From: Lachnospira multipara ATCC 19207
Lineage (GTDB): Bacteria > Bacillota > Clostridia > Lachnospirales > Lachnospiraceae
Direction of reading: 5' to 3'
DNA: 64,000 nucleotides
Assembly (NCBI RefSeq): GCF_000424105.1
Contig: NZ_AUJG01000011.1
Location: 1-64,000, forward strand
Positions 24,996 through 32,874 of this stretch are shown here, piece after piece. Both the position numbers and the translations under genes were made by a program. The first letter of the stretch is position 1; every line of letters begins with the position of its first letter. Under the pieces are notes generated by a model, which saw only the letters and a list, made by a program, of their open reading frames with translations, was not told the DNA's origin and searched no databases.

Positions 24996-26258
24996 ATGAA
25001 GTTTGGCAAATTATTTGAAGTGGTAAAGGGCTTTTTGTCTGTTTACTATAAGCAAAGTTTGATTGGACTTGCAGCAGCGGCAGTTACGGCAACAGCAGTA
25101 ACAGGAACTGTAATAGCAGTTAATTCTAATAGTTCAAAGGTTGTAGCAGAGGAAACTAGCGAGGCTACAATGGAAACAGAAGAGATTACTGAAAATGAAG
25201 AGACAACAGAAGAGACATTAGAAGAGACAACAGAAGTGGCAGCAGATACTGAAATTGCTACTGAAGACACAACAGTAACAGATGAAAAAATTCGTGATAT
25301 GATAGAAAGCGGAACAATTGAAGTTATTCCTATAGAAGAATTGGAAGTAGCAGAAGTGGATACTTCTAATAAAAGCGAAGTAATGGGTGGTAACGTAGAA
25401 GTTGTTGATGATTCAGAAGCAATGGTAGCAACTCCAACACCAGAAACACAAGCTCCAACAAGTGGGGCAACTCAGAGTCAAGAGACAACAAATCAAGAAA
25501 CAACAACATCACAGGAAACAAGTTCGTCACAACAAGAAACTACAACACAGGCTCCTACAACTACAGAGGCAGCAACAACACCAACTAAGACAGAATATGC
25601 AACTATTGTAAATGGAATAGATGTATCTAAGTGGCAGGGTTCTATTGATTGGAATCAGGTAAAGGCATCTGGTATTAGTTTTGTTATGATTAAATGTGGT
25701 GGACGATACACTGGTGATGGTGGATTGTATGAAGATTCATGCTTTAGACAGAATATCCAAGGTGCACTTAATGCAGGATTAAAAGTGGGAGTTTATTTCT
25801 TCTCACAGGCAACTTCTGTAACAGAAGCCTATGAAGAAGCTTCCCTATGTATAGATTTAATTAAAGATTATAATATTACATATCCAGTAGCTTTTGACTG
25901 GGAATCAGCAAGTGGTTACAGAGTGGCATCAGCTAATTTAAGTACAACTGCTTTAACAGAAATTTGTGAAACATTTGCAGATACAGTAAAGAGTTATGGC
26001 TATACACCAATGATTTACTTTAATAGAAATGATTGGAGATATTCAGTTAATACATCTGTACTTACAAGTAAGTATAAGGTATGGCTTGCAACATATCTTT
26101 ATAAATATCAAAACACAGATGCAACATGGCAGCAGGGTGATGGCTTATTAAATTATAGTGATATTCCTTATTGCATGTGGCAGTATAAATCTACAGGTAG
26201 CGTACCGGGTATTAGTGGAAACGTTGATATGGATATAGCCCTGTTTGATTATAATTGA
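24996..26258 (+). CDS. secreted GH25 lysozyme (N-acetylmuramidase)
   Basis: An N-terminal hydrophobic segment (about residues 17-43) is a signal anchor. A Glu/Thr-rich low-complexity region of about 150 residues follows, with many ETT and EET repeats, and then a GH25 domain from about residue 200. GIDVSKWQG carries the first catalytic-site aspartate (about 209), and PVAFDWE the Asp/Glu pair (about 301 and 303) that cleaves the MurNAc-GlcNAc bond. MWQYKSTGSVPGISGNVDMD is the conserved end. It is probably an autolysin or a cell-wall-remodelling enzyme held at the surface. GGAGG precedes the ATG at 24996. A terminator follows. Confidence 0.9.
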   Translation: MKFGKLFEVVKGFLSVYYKQSLIGLAAAAVTATAVTGTVIAVNSNSSKVVAEETSEATMETEEITENEETTEETLEETTEVAADTEIATEDTTVTDEKIRDMIESGTIEVIPIEELEVAEVDTSNKSEVMGGNVEVVDDSEAMVATPTPETQAPTSGATQSQETTNQETTTSQETSSSQQETTTQAPTTTEAATTPTKTEYATIVNGIDVSKWQGSIDWNQVKASGISFVMIKCGGRYTGDGGLYEDSCFRQNIQGALNAGLKVGVYFFSQATSVTEAYEEASLCIDLIKDYNITYPVAFDWESASGYRVASANLSTTALTEICETFADTVKSYGYTPMIYFNRNDWRYSVNTSVLTSKYKVWLATYLYKYQNTDATWQQGDGLLNYSDIPYCMWQYKSTGSVPGISGNVDMDIALFDYN

Positions 26259-26288
26259 TGAGTATTAGAATTAAATAGCATAATAATT

Positions 26289-26330
26289 ATCACAGCTTAT
26301 CTTTTTTTAGAAGGGTAAGCTGTGATTTTT
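26289..26330 (+). terminator. rho-independent terminator
   Basis: TCACAGCTTA pairs with TAAGCTGTGA, followed by six T, after the GH25 gene. Confidence 0.85.
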
Positions 26331-26363
26331 TGCTTATTAAATGTACAAAAAATCATAAAAAAT

Positions 26364-26391
26364 TTGACAAAAAATTAAAGCATGATACTAT
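26364..26391 (+). promoter_or_regulatory. promoter of the 26.4-kb leader RNA
   Basis: A perfect TTGACA (26364-26369) and TACTAT (26386-26391) are separated by 16 bases, immediately upstream of the structured RNA at 26400. Confidence 0.6.
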
Positions 26392-26397
26392 CAATTT

Positions 26398-26532
26398 GTT
26401 CTGCAAAATAAAAAGAGCACTAATCAAGGAAAGCTGGAAACTATGTCTTGATTAGTGCGAGCGTACTATAAAAGTAGTACTCGAACATCGTACAATTTCA
26501 GGCCTACATTTCGATATGTAGCCCTTTTTATT
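26398..26532 (+). ncRNA. structured leader RNA or small RNA ending in a terminator
   Basis: Three hairpins occur in order. A perfect twelve-base stem GCACTAATCAAG/CTTGATTAGTGC (26417-26428 with 26447-26458) has an 18-base loop. GTACTA/TAGTAC (26463-26468 with 26475-26480) follows. The third is CCTACAT...ATGTAGCCC followed by six T, ending near 26532. This is the layout of a riboswitch expression platform or of a terminated small RNA. I do not recognise the class; it lacks the conserved bases of T-box, SAM, TPP, purine and c-di-GMP-I elements. Confidence 0.5.
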
Positions 26533-26553
26533 ATAAAAAAAGGAGGACTAGAT

Positions 26554-26661
26554 ATGAAGAATCTGGCAGTTAAAAGAGAAATTAGCCCCAAATCCATAAT
26601 TTATTATTATATAAGCAAGATACCTAGATTCATGATTTTAATGCTTATTGGCTCATTGTAA
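26554..26661 (+). CDS. short peptide gene or 5' remnant, 35 aa
   Basis: AAGGAGG at 26539-26545 precedes an ATG that opens a 35-residue frame with a basic N-terminus (KNLAVKREISPKS) and a hydrophobic end (IPRFMILMLIGSL). It sits directly after the leader RNA terminator. It may be a real small peptide, or the first part of a larger membrane protein whose remainder was lost when the adjacent island arrived. Confidence 0.4.
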   Translation: MKNLAVKREISPKSIIYYYISKIPRFMILMLIGSL

Positions 26662-26839
26662 AGAATTCCTTGGATATTTTAATTGCTGTATCAAATTCCA
26701 AATATTCGATTATTATTTACCATTAGCATCCAGGGCAACGATATTATCATCGCCACTGGCAATGCTATAAGGTAAAACAATGTGTTGAATCAATAAAATC
26801 ACATAATGTCTATACTATTGAAGAATAGATGATGAATTA
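26662..26839. other. gene-free junction with possible decayed coding remnant
   Basis: No open gene is present. On the minus strand a short frame ends in a plausible protein tail, with PYSIASGDDNIVALDANGK before a stop near 26717, but it cannot be followed far upstream. This looks like the left junction of the accessory island. Confidence 0.3.
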
Positions 26840-27355
26840 TTAATTCATAATGGCTTTTTTTATATCTTGATAGTTCAAATAGTATTTGCCATCAGTGCCT
26901 TTATAATAGGCATTTAAATGTGTTCCAGTGTATCTAAGACACTCCGGACATTTATCTTTGTATACGGATGTGTAGTTATAAAGAACCACAATTTTAAGAT
27001 TATCACGTTTAGCTTTTTCGCATTCATATTCGATGAAACTGCGTTGGTCTACGGTACTACCATGGGTGCAGGAGCTAAAATAGGAGCTGTAATTATTACA
27101 ATATCTGCAAGCGCCTTTTGTAAGCTTATCTGTATTCTTTCCTACGATTAAGACAAATGTTTTTGATGCATTCAATCTTTCAGAGAGGGAACGTTTAATG
27201 CTACAGGCTAAGCTTGTATCTCTTGCTTGGGTTAGTTCATGAGCATCGACGAAATCCAGCAATAATCTATCGTCATTATTCCACTTATATAGTTGTGAAA
27301 TTAAATTCTGATCTCCTGTCCAATCGCCAGCTAAATATGTTTTGGTACGATACAT
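26840..27355 (-). CDS. TIR-like (ThsB-type, MTH538/DUF1863) domain protein
   Basis: This 171-residue protein fits the ThsB_TIR family. The first strand is KTYLAGDWTGD (residues 5-15), a charged helix follows, KTFVLIVGKNT (65-75) is the second core strand, and SFIEYECEKAKRDNLKIVVLY (106-126) holds the conserved glutamate pair expected at the NADase active site. A cysteine-bearing insert (CRYC...C, 83-96) precedes that helix. TIR proteins of Thoeris systems convert NAD into an ADP-ribose-derived second messenger on phage infection. The gene follows the macro-domain gene by 14 bases with a strong GGAGGT site, so the two form an operon. Confidence 0.75.
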   Translation of the reverse strand: MYRTKTYLAGDWTGDQNLISQLYKWNNDDRLLLDFVDAHELTQARDTSLACSIKRSLSERLNASKTFVLIVGKNTDKLTKGACRYCNNYSSYFSSCTHGSTVDQRSFIEYECEKAKRDNLKIVVLYNYTSVYKDKCPECLRYTGTHLNAYYKGTDGKYYLNYQDIKKAIMN

Positions 27356-27369
27356 AGGGGACCTCCTTT

Positions 27370-28460
27370 CTACAAAATTATTTCAGTAAGCTCATCATGT
27401 GGAAAAACAATAAATATAGATCCTTGAATGAGCCGTATGTTACTCAGTAAAGTTTCTTTAATGATGTCATAAGATTCTTGATAAGATAAACCGGCACGAG
27501 AAAGTCCAGTGCCTAATAGTGGTAGATATAAGGAATATCCTTGACCATGAGAGTTATGATATTCGACTAGTGTCTTTACTGAATTACCAATGTCTTCAGC
27601 TGAACTTTGGGCATTGTTGTTTTGGTTGAACTGTGAAATTGCAGTTAGGTAATAAATGCAATTCTTGTCTTCTATTACAGCAATAGTTCCGATGGGATAA
27701 CATTGAGTTTTAGTGTTATCGGATTTGGATGTTGAAGATGGTTTTATACCATCTATATCCAGACTTCGCTGGATGCGTTTATCTAAATTCATTAATCCTG
27801 ATTGTTCGGCCCTAGTTAGCCATTGGCCATGGATAGATGTTGCCGATACTATAGGTTTTGGTTCGCCCTCGAATTTCCTTGTGACGTGCGTTTCAAATGA
27901 GGTGTTTACAGGAATGACAACTATATTCTTGTCTTTTCCACGATTATTGAAACCAAATTTGAATAAATCACCCTCTATAACCGTTATGCGATTCTTTCCA
28001 CGTTTCCAAATAATTGATGGTGTTTCATCAATTTTGTTATTTTCAGAAATAGCAGTACGCAATTCTTGGGTTAGTAATTTGGCTAGCATATTCCTATCTT
28101 TATATAGGATATCACGACTGCTGTCCGTTTTATGGGACAGATTGAATAGAGCGTCTTGTAAAGCTGGGATTTTTGCTTCTTCAAGAAAATCATCTATATA
28201 ATCTTTGAAGTGTGATTCGATTTTTTCATCGATGCCGATTATTGTTAAAGCATCCCGTAAAGCTTTAGGAACATCTTTTTCTGATTTAGTAGTTCGCTAA
28301 CGCGTCCCTTATTAAGCCATAATGGTTCTTTGTTTTTGTTCTTTATGTTTCCGGCATAGACTAAGGGTGAAATGAAATCATTAAACATATCTTCATCAGA
28401 TGCATTAGGGTTCTTGTGAAATGGCTTTATGGTTTTAAATAGAACTGTTAAGCAGGCCAT
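27370..28460 (-). pseudogene. macro-domain Thoeris-effector-like protein, -1 frameshift
   Basis: The minus-strand frame opens at ATG 28460 (AAAGGAG upstream) and reads 60-odd residues to QKK at an A5G run (28280-28275). Moving back one base there continues uninterrupted in a second frame to 27370, giving about 363 residues. The N-terminal about 145 residues are soluble and helical, without membrane segments. The C-terminal part is a macro domain of the ThsA type: VIEGDLFKFGF, IVVIPVNTSFETHV, SIHGQWL and PLLGTGLSR. In type II Thoeris a macro domain senses the TIR product and drives a membrane effector, so the helical N-terminus here is a variant. An intact downstream piece of 239 residues starts at 28089. 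Confidence 0.7.
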
Positions 28461-28599
28461 TGTCTTTTGTTCTCCTTTCTATCGTAACTTAACGTAACTT
28501 TATAGTAACCGTGTGGGAACGAGTTATTCTTTCTTCAAGCCTAAAATGAAATTACAGAAACCAAGTTGGTTATGAATTTTATTATAGGAGGAAGAATAA

Positions 28600-29334
28600 A
28601 TGAATAATTCTTCTACAAAACAAAGTAATGTGTCAAGAAGTGGTTTGCAGGACATTTGGAATGCGTTCATGGTCGAGGGTGCAAAATTCTCTGTCAATGA
28701 TATTCCGATATGTCCTACGACAGCTTCAAAAATTCCGTCAAAACTTATTTCTTTTGATGATGCTAAAGCAATTCACAAAAGAGAAATGCAAAGAGGAAAC
28801 AAAGAATATAAAGTAGATGGTTTTGTTCACTTCTTTATTGATGATCAAAAGTTTGACGGAAAGCGTAGTAGCATATGGTTATATCCCCAAAAAGCCTTAG
28901 AAATCATTAAACATTTTTCTGGAATTATAGCTCCGGATTTTTCAACCTATGCTGACTTTCCTGAACCACTTAAAAAGTGGAATTACTACCGTATGTGTGC
29001 CTTCGGATATTGGGCTGGTAAGCAAGGCGTTCCAGTCATTAGTAATTGCCGCTGGGGAACTGAAGAAACTTGGATATATTGTTTCGACGGTAATCCAAGC
29101 AACAGTATGCTTGCAATAGGTGTTGTGGCAAGCGGCATTAGGCATCTTGAAAACAGACCATTGTTTGAAAAAGGGTTGTTTAAAATGGTTGAGCAGCTTC
29201 ATCCTCACACAATCATTGTTTATGGATCTGCTAATTACACCTGTTTTGATGAATTAAGAAAACAGGGAATAAAGGTTGTCTCATATCCAAGTAAAACGAG
29301 TTTAGCTTTTGCGGAAAGGAGAGCCAATGAGTAA
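28600..29334 (+). CDS. DUF4417 domain protein
   Basis: This 244-residue protein matches the DUF4417 family of unknown function, common in mobile elements and phage-related loci. Family-like features are VHFFIDDQKFDG (residues about 76-87), IIAPDFSTYADFPEPL (108-123), the NYYRMCAFGYWAGKQGVPVISNC segment (about 127-149) and CFDGNPSNSM near 161-170, ending with a strand HTIIVYGS near 210. AGGAGGAAG precedes the ATG. It is divergent from the TIR/macro operon and overlaps the next gene by eight bases, so it is coupled to the toxin-like protein. Confidence 0.75.
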   Translation: MNNSSTKQSNVSRSGLQDIWNAFMVEGAKFSVNDIPICPTTASKIPSKLISFDDAKAIHKREMQRGNKEYKVDGFVHFFIDDQKFDGKRSSIWLYPQKALEIIKHFSGIIAPDFSTYADFPEPLKKWNYYRMCAFGYWAGKQGVPVISNCRWGTEETWIYCFDGNPSNSMLAIGVVASGIRHLENRPLFEKGLFKMVEQLHPHTIIVYGSANYTCFDELRKQGIKVVSYPSKTSLAFAERRANE

Positions 29335-29740
29335 AGCAATTAGCGGAAAATTTTCCGGTACAAAAGGTGAAGGTGCAGCACTTGTTTCTCAATTAGATGC
29401 AAGTGGTGTAAAATATAATAAAAAGGACGTTGTTGCAATTACTAAGGATCTTGATAGCAACATAGTATGGCTTGAAAAGGGTCATCTCGGGAATAAACCG
29501 TCGGGTTTGGCTCATATTATTGAAGAGCATGCAGCTGACTTTGAAAAACAAAATATTTCGCGAGATGAGATTCCACAGTATATTATGCAAGCGGTAAAGA
29601 GTGGAACCATAGTTGGCTATCAAGGTCGTGGAAAAGGGCGCCCAATTTATGAATTTATTTATAAAGGAAAGACCCGACGAGTAGCAATTTCAATTGGTAG
29701 TAATGGCTATATCGTTGGTGCAAATCCTAAATCAATTTAA
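29327..29740 (+). CDS. toxin-tail-like domain protein, 137 aa
   Basis: The C-terminal about 95 residues resemble toxin tips of polymorphic and contact-dependent systems. NIVWLEKGHLGNKPSGLAHI and IIEEHAADF (His and Asp/Glu residues) are followed by IPQYIMQAVKSGTIVGYQG, GRPIYEFIYKGKTRRVAISIG and SNGYIVGANP. That pattern is seen in BECR-fold RNases, but the fold assignment is inference. The N-terminus is short and has no secretion signal or repeats, so this copy is an intracellular or orphan cassette. The ATG at 29327 overlaps the end of the DUF4417 gene; AAAGGAGA precedes it. The next gene encodes an acidic immunity-like protein. Confidence 0.6.
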   Translation: MSKAISGKFSGTKGEGAALVSQLDASGVKYNKKDVVAITKDLDSNIVWLEKGHLGNKPSGLAHIIEEHAADFEKQNISRDEIPQYIMQAVKSGTIVGYQGRGKGRPIYEFIYKGKTRRVAISIGSNGYIVGANPKSI

Positions 29741-29753
29741 AAGGAGAAATCAC

Positions 29754-30071
29754 ATGAAAAAATTAAAATTATCTCTTGAATATCAATGTTATCCTATTTG
29801 GAGTTATGATGAAGATGGTTCTTTAATAGACAATGATTTGCCGGAAGAACTTAGAGACGATGAAGAGCTTGATAATCTGTTGTTAGATATCCAGGAAACT
29901 TTCGATGGATTATACATAGATACACCAAGCGAATTTACCTCCAACGATTTTTCTTCAGATGACGAGAAAGAGGCGTTTCAATCTAAAATAGATAAGGCAT
30001 TAAATCTATTGATAGACCGATACGGAAGTGAGTATGAAATCGAATCCAAGTATCTAAAAAACTCTCGATAA
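29754..30071 (+). CDS. acidic immunity-like protein, 105 aa
   Basis: This small, strongly acidic protein (runs such as PEELRDDEELDN and SSDDEKEAF) starts 13 bases after the toxin-like gene, with AAAGGAGAA before the ATG at 29754. Small acidic partners directly downstream of a toxin-tip gene are usually immunity proteins or antitoxins, so this is the natural interpretation. I do not recognise the family from sequence. A terminator follows, closing the three-gene unit. Confidence 0.55.
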   Translation: MKKLKLSLEYQCYPIWSYDEDGSLIDNDLPEELRDDEELDNLLLDIQETFDGLYIDTPSEFTSNDFSSDDEKEAFQSKIDKALNLLIDRYGSEYEIESKYLKNSR

Positions 30072-30106
30072 AGCAATTATTCTTATGAAATTCTCATTTT
30101 ATTTAT

Positions 30107-30148
30107 AACAGCGAAAGCAAGGAAAAGACCATGTTTTCGCTGTTTTTT
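30107..30148 (+). terminator. rho-independent terminator
   Basis: AACAGCGAAA pairs with TTTTCGCTGTT and is followed by a T run, ending the DUF4417-toxin-immunity unit. Confidence 0.8.
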
Positions 30149-30259
30149 ATTATACTCCCATTTAGAATGAAAGTATATAAGCAATTACATCGCCGATATT
30201 GTCGTCAGCAACAGGCTCATACTATTTTTCTATTATTAATGCTGGCGAAAAATAACGTG

Positions 30260-30326
30260 TTGAAAAAATGCTAAAAAATGTGTAAAATAGATTGGATTGT
30301 CTTTTACAGTTCAATCTATTTTTTTT
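30260..30326 (+). promoter_or_regulatory. gltX promoter with overlapping terminator-like hairpin
   Basis: TTGAAA (30260-30265) and TAAAAT (30283-30288) are 17 bases apart. Overlapping the -10, AATAGATTG and CAATCTATT form a stem followed by eight T (ending near 30326). The stem can stop read-through from the island; a transcript started at this promoter would contain only part of its left arm. Confidence 0.5.
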
Positions 30327-30371
30327 AGTTGGATATAGGCGAAAGCTTATAAAATAGTTTAGGAGGATATT

Positions 30372-32069
30372 ATGGATTATCAGAAGTTAGCTAATCTTTT
30401 ATTTCCTGATGTAGAACATACACCAGAGTATTATGAAGAGAAATTCCCATATAGAAAGTTACCTAACGGTGCTGAGGTTACACGTATGGCTCCATCACCT
30501 ACAGGTTTTATTCATTTAGGTAACCTTTATTCAGCATTAGCTGATGAAAGAATTGCTCATAGAAAGGGTGGAGTTTTTTATCTTCGTATCGAAGATACAG
30601 ATGAAAAGCGTAAAGTAGACGGTGCCGTTGATATTATTATTAACGTTTTAAGATATTTTGATATTGAATTTGATGAGGGTGCAGGTTTCGATGATTCAGA
30701 TCCTCGTAATGCTTATGGTCCTTATTTCCAGAGACAGAGAGTAGAGATTTATCATACATTTGCAAAATCATTAGTTGAAAGAGGTTTAGCTTATCCTTGT
30801 TTCGCAACTGAGGAAGAACTTGAAGAAATCAGACAGAAGCAGGAAGCTAATAAGGAACTTACAGGTTACTATGGAAAGTATGCTATTAGCCGAGACTTAT
30901 CTTATGAAACAATCGAAGAGAATATTAAGGCAGGTAAGCCTTATGTATTAAGACTTCGTTCACAGGGTAGCCCAGATAAGGAAATCACATTTGTTGATAG
31001 CATTAAGGGTGAAATTAAGTTACCAGAGAATATTCATGATATCGTTCTTTTAAAGAAGGATGGTATTCCAACATATCACTTTGCTCATGCAATTGATGAT
31101 CATTTCATGAGAACAACAACAGTTATTAGAGGTGGCGAGTGGTTATCTTCTGTTCCTACACACTATGAATTATTCCATGTGTTAGGATTTAAGATGCCTA
31201 AGTATGCTCATACAGCTCACCTTATGAAGTTTGATGAAACAACTGGTGGTAAGAGAAAGTTATCTAAGAGAAAGGATCCAGAGTTAAGCCTTGATTATTA
31301 CCGTAAGGATGGTTACCATCCATACACAATGAAGGTATATCTTCTTACACTTCTTAACTCTAACTTTGAGGAATGGCATGATAAGTATCCTGATAAGGAT
31401 ATTAATGAATTCCCATTTACAGTTGAGAAGATGAGTGTTTCAGGTGCTCTTTTTGATAAGGAAAAGCTTCATAACATTTGTAAGAACGAGTTCTCTAAGT
31501 TATCTGAGGAAGACGTTTATGAATTCCTTTATAACTGGGCTATGGAAAATGAACCAGAGAAGGCTAAGATTTGGTTTGCTGATAAGGAAAAGATGCTTTC
31601 TATTCTTCGTTTATACATGGGTGTTGGTGCTAAGAGAAGAAGAAAGGATCTTATGTATGCTAGACAGATTCTTAACCTCTTTGATTACTTCTTTGGCATT
31701 GATGCAGTAACTGAACCATTTATTGAAGGTGGAGAAGTTGATATGAATGGTAAGGAAAAGGATGACTTTAGATTAGATTCTGAAGAAATCAGCAAGATTT
31801 TAACAGCTTACCTTGCTAAGTATGACCATAACGATGATAATTCAGCTTGGTTTAACAAGCTTAAGGAAATCGCTGATGAATTAGGATATGCATCAGATAT
31901 GAAGGCTTATAAGGCTAATCCAGAAAACTTCAAGGGCTCAGTTTCAGATATTGCTGAAGCTGTAAGAATTGCAGTAACTGGTAGAGCTAACACACCTGAC
32001 CTTTGGACTATTGTTCATATTATGGGTGAGGATGTAATGAGAGAGAAGATTCAGGCTTGTATTAAGTAA
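30372..32069 (+). CDS. gltX: glutamyl-tRNA synthetase
   Basis: This class I synthetase charges tRNA with glutamate. The HIGH-type motif is in APSPTGFIHLGNLYSAL (residues about 37-53), followed by YLRIEDTDEKRKVDGAVD; the KMSKS-type motif is RKLSKRKDPELS (about 296-307). At 565 residues it is longer than the usual 470-490; extra sequence lies in the C-terminal anticodon-binding region, as in a clostridial subgroup. TTAGGAGGA precedes the ATG. Codon use is biased to TTA/CTT, AAG and GGT, as expected of a well-expressed housekeeping gene. Confidence 0.95.
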   Translation: MDYQKLANLLFPDVEHTPEYYEEKFPYRKLPNGAEVTRMAPSPTGFIHLGNLYSALADERIAHRKGGVFYLRIEDTDEKRKVDGAVDIIINVLRYFDIEFDEGAGFDDSDPRNAYGPYFQRQRVEIYHTFAKSLVERGLAYPCFATEEELEEIRQKQEANKELTGYYGKYAISRDLSYETIEENIKAGKPYVLRLRSQGSPDKEITFVDSIKGEIKLPENIHDIVLLKKDGIPTYHFAHAIDDHFMRTTTVIRGGEWLSSVPTHYELFHVLGFKMPKYAHTAHLMKFDETTGGKRKLSKRKDPELSLDYYRKDGYHPYTMKVYLLTLLNSNFEEWHDKYPDKDINEFPFTVEKMSVSGALFDKEKLHNICKNEFSKLSEEDVYEFLYNWAMENEPEKAKIWFADKEKMLSILRLYMGVGAKRRRKDLMYARQILNLFDYFFGIDAVTEPFIEGGEVDMNGKEKDDFRLDSEEISKILTAYLAKYDHNDDNSAWFNKLKEIADELGYASDMKAYKANPENFKGSVSDIAEAVRIAVTGRANTPDLWTIVHIMGEDVMREKIQACIK

Positions 32070-32112
32070 GATGAGTCTAGAAAATTGAATAGAAAATAAT
32101 CCAATAAATATT

Positions 32113-32316
32113 GTGAAGAAGGAATTGGCTCACTTCGTGAGCGATTCTTTTCACAAGGAATGTCAACAAATTAGCTAAAGCGAATTTGTCGACGTTCACA
32201 AGGAGTGACCGCCATAAGAGTTGCCTAGCGGCAATAGGCGGTCACGTGTAGCAAGGGATCTGCCCACTTCGTGGGCACCTTGCTACAGGTGACAGTTCAT
32301 TTGTACCATCCTGTCG
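32113..32316 (+). repeat. intergenic array of five hairpins
   Basis: Between gltX and the que operon, successive stems occupy almost every base. They are GTGAA...TTCAC enclosing GCTCAC/GTGAGC (32113-32154), GTCAACAAATT/AATTTGTCGAC (32162-32193), GTGACCGCC/GGCGGTCAC (32205-32245), GTAGCAAGG/CCTTGCTAC enclosing GCCCAC/GTGGGC (32248-32286) and GACAG/CTGTC (32291-32315). TTCACAAGGA recurs after stems one and two. No frame is open. The nature of the array is unknown; similar stem-rich tracts occur near 33.6 and 38.2 kb. Confidence 0.65.
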
Positions 32317-32348
32317 TTAAATAAAACTAGGGCTAAATTCTGAATTTA

Positions 32349-32390
32349 TGCCCCAGAAGTGTTTTACTCTGGGGCTTTATTTATTTTTAG
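32349..32390 (+). terminator. rho-independent terminator
   Basis: GCCCCAGA and TCTGGGGC form an eight-base stem followed by a T-rich tail, just upstream of queD. Confidence 0.75.
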
Positions 32391-32443
32391 TCTGATGGTG
32401 CATGATAATTAGTGTTTTAGTAGTGTTATAAGGAGAAATTATT

Positions 32444-32851
32444 ATGTATAGTGTGACAACAAAAGCTGAATTCGATGCGGCACATTTTCTTGCCGGTTAC
32501 CCAGGTAAATGTAAGAATCTTCACGGTCATAGATGGAGTATTGAGGCAACTCTTAAGGGCGAGGAGCTTGATGAGCTTGGCATGTTAGTTGATTTTACTG
32601 ACATTAAGAGAGACTTAAAGGAGATCTGCGATAATTTTGATCATAGTTTAATAATGAAGAAGGATAGTTTAAAGCCTGCAACTCTTGAAGCTTTAATGGA
32701 TGAGGGCTTTAAGATTAACATTATGGATTTTATGCCAACTGCTGAAGGTTTTGCAAAGTTTTTCTTTGAGGAGTTAGAAAAGAAGAATTATCCTATCGTA
32801 GAAATAAAGGTGTATGAGACACCAAAGAACTACGCAACATACACAAAGTAA
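32444..32851 (+). CDS. queD: 6-carboxy-5,6,7,8-tetrahydropterin synthase
   Basis: QueD converts dihydroneopterin triphosphate to 6-carboxytetrahydropterin, the first committed step to queuosine's preQ0 core. The zinc ligands are the histidine in FDAAHFL (about residue 13) and the pair in NLHGHRW (about 27-29). The catalytic Cys is in GKCKNLHGH, and the Asp-His in NFDHSLI completes the site. The 135-residue length is typical. ATAAGGAGAA precedes the ATG. It is the first gene of queDECF; queE follows 23 bases after the stop. Confidence 0.93.
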   Translation: MYSVTTKAEFDAAHFLAGYPGKCKNLHGHRWSIEATLKGEELDELGMLVDFTDIKRDLKEICDNFDHSLIMKKDSLKPATLEALMDEGFKINIMDFMPTAEGFAKFFFEELEKKNYPIVEIKVYETPKNYATYTK

Positions 32852-32874
32852 TAGTAGAAAAGGAATTGAATAAA

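Noticed and set aside
25046-25270. Ser/Val-rich minus-strand frame inside the GH25 gene
   Set aside because: It is the reverse of the Glu/Thr repeat region and has no start signals.
27713-28201. Plus-strand frame of 162 codons opposite the macro-domain gene
   Set aside because: The minus strand encodes recognisable macro motifs and has proper start signals; the plus frame has none.
32395-32443. Possible preQ1 riboswitch before queD
   Set aside because: I looked for the compact preQ1-I pseudoknot pattern and the preQ1-II stems and did not find them; only a terminator and a normal Shine-Dalgarno are visible.
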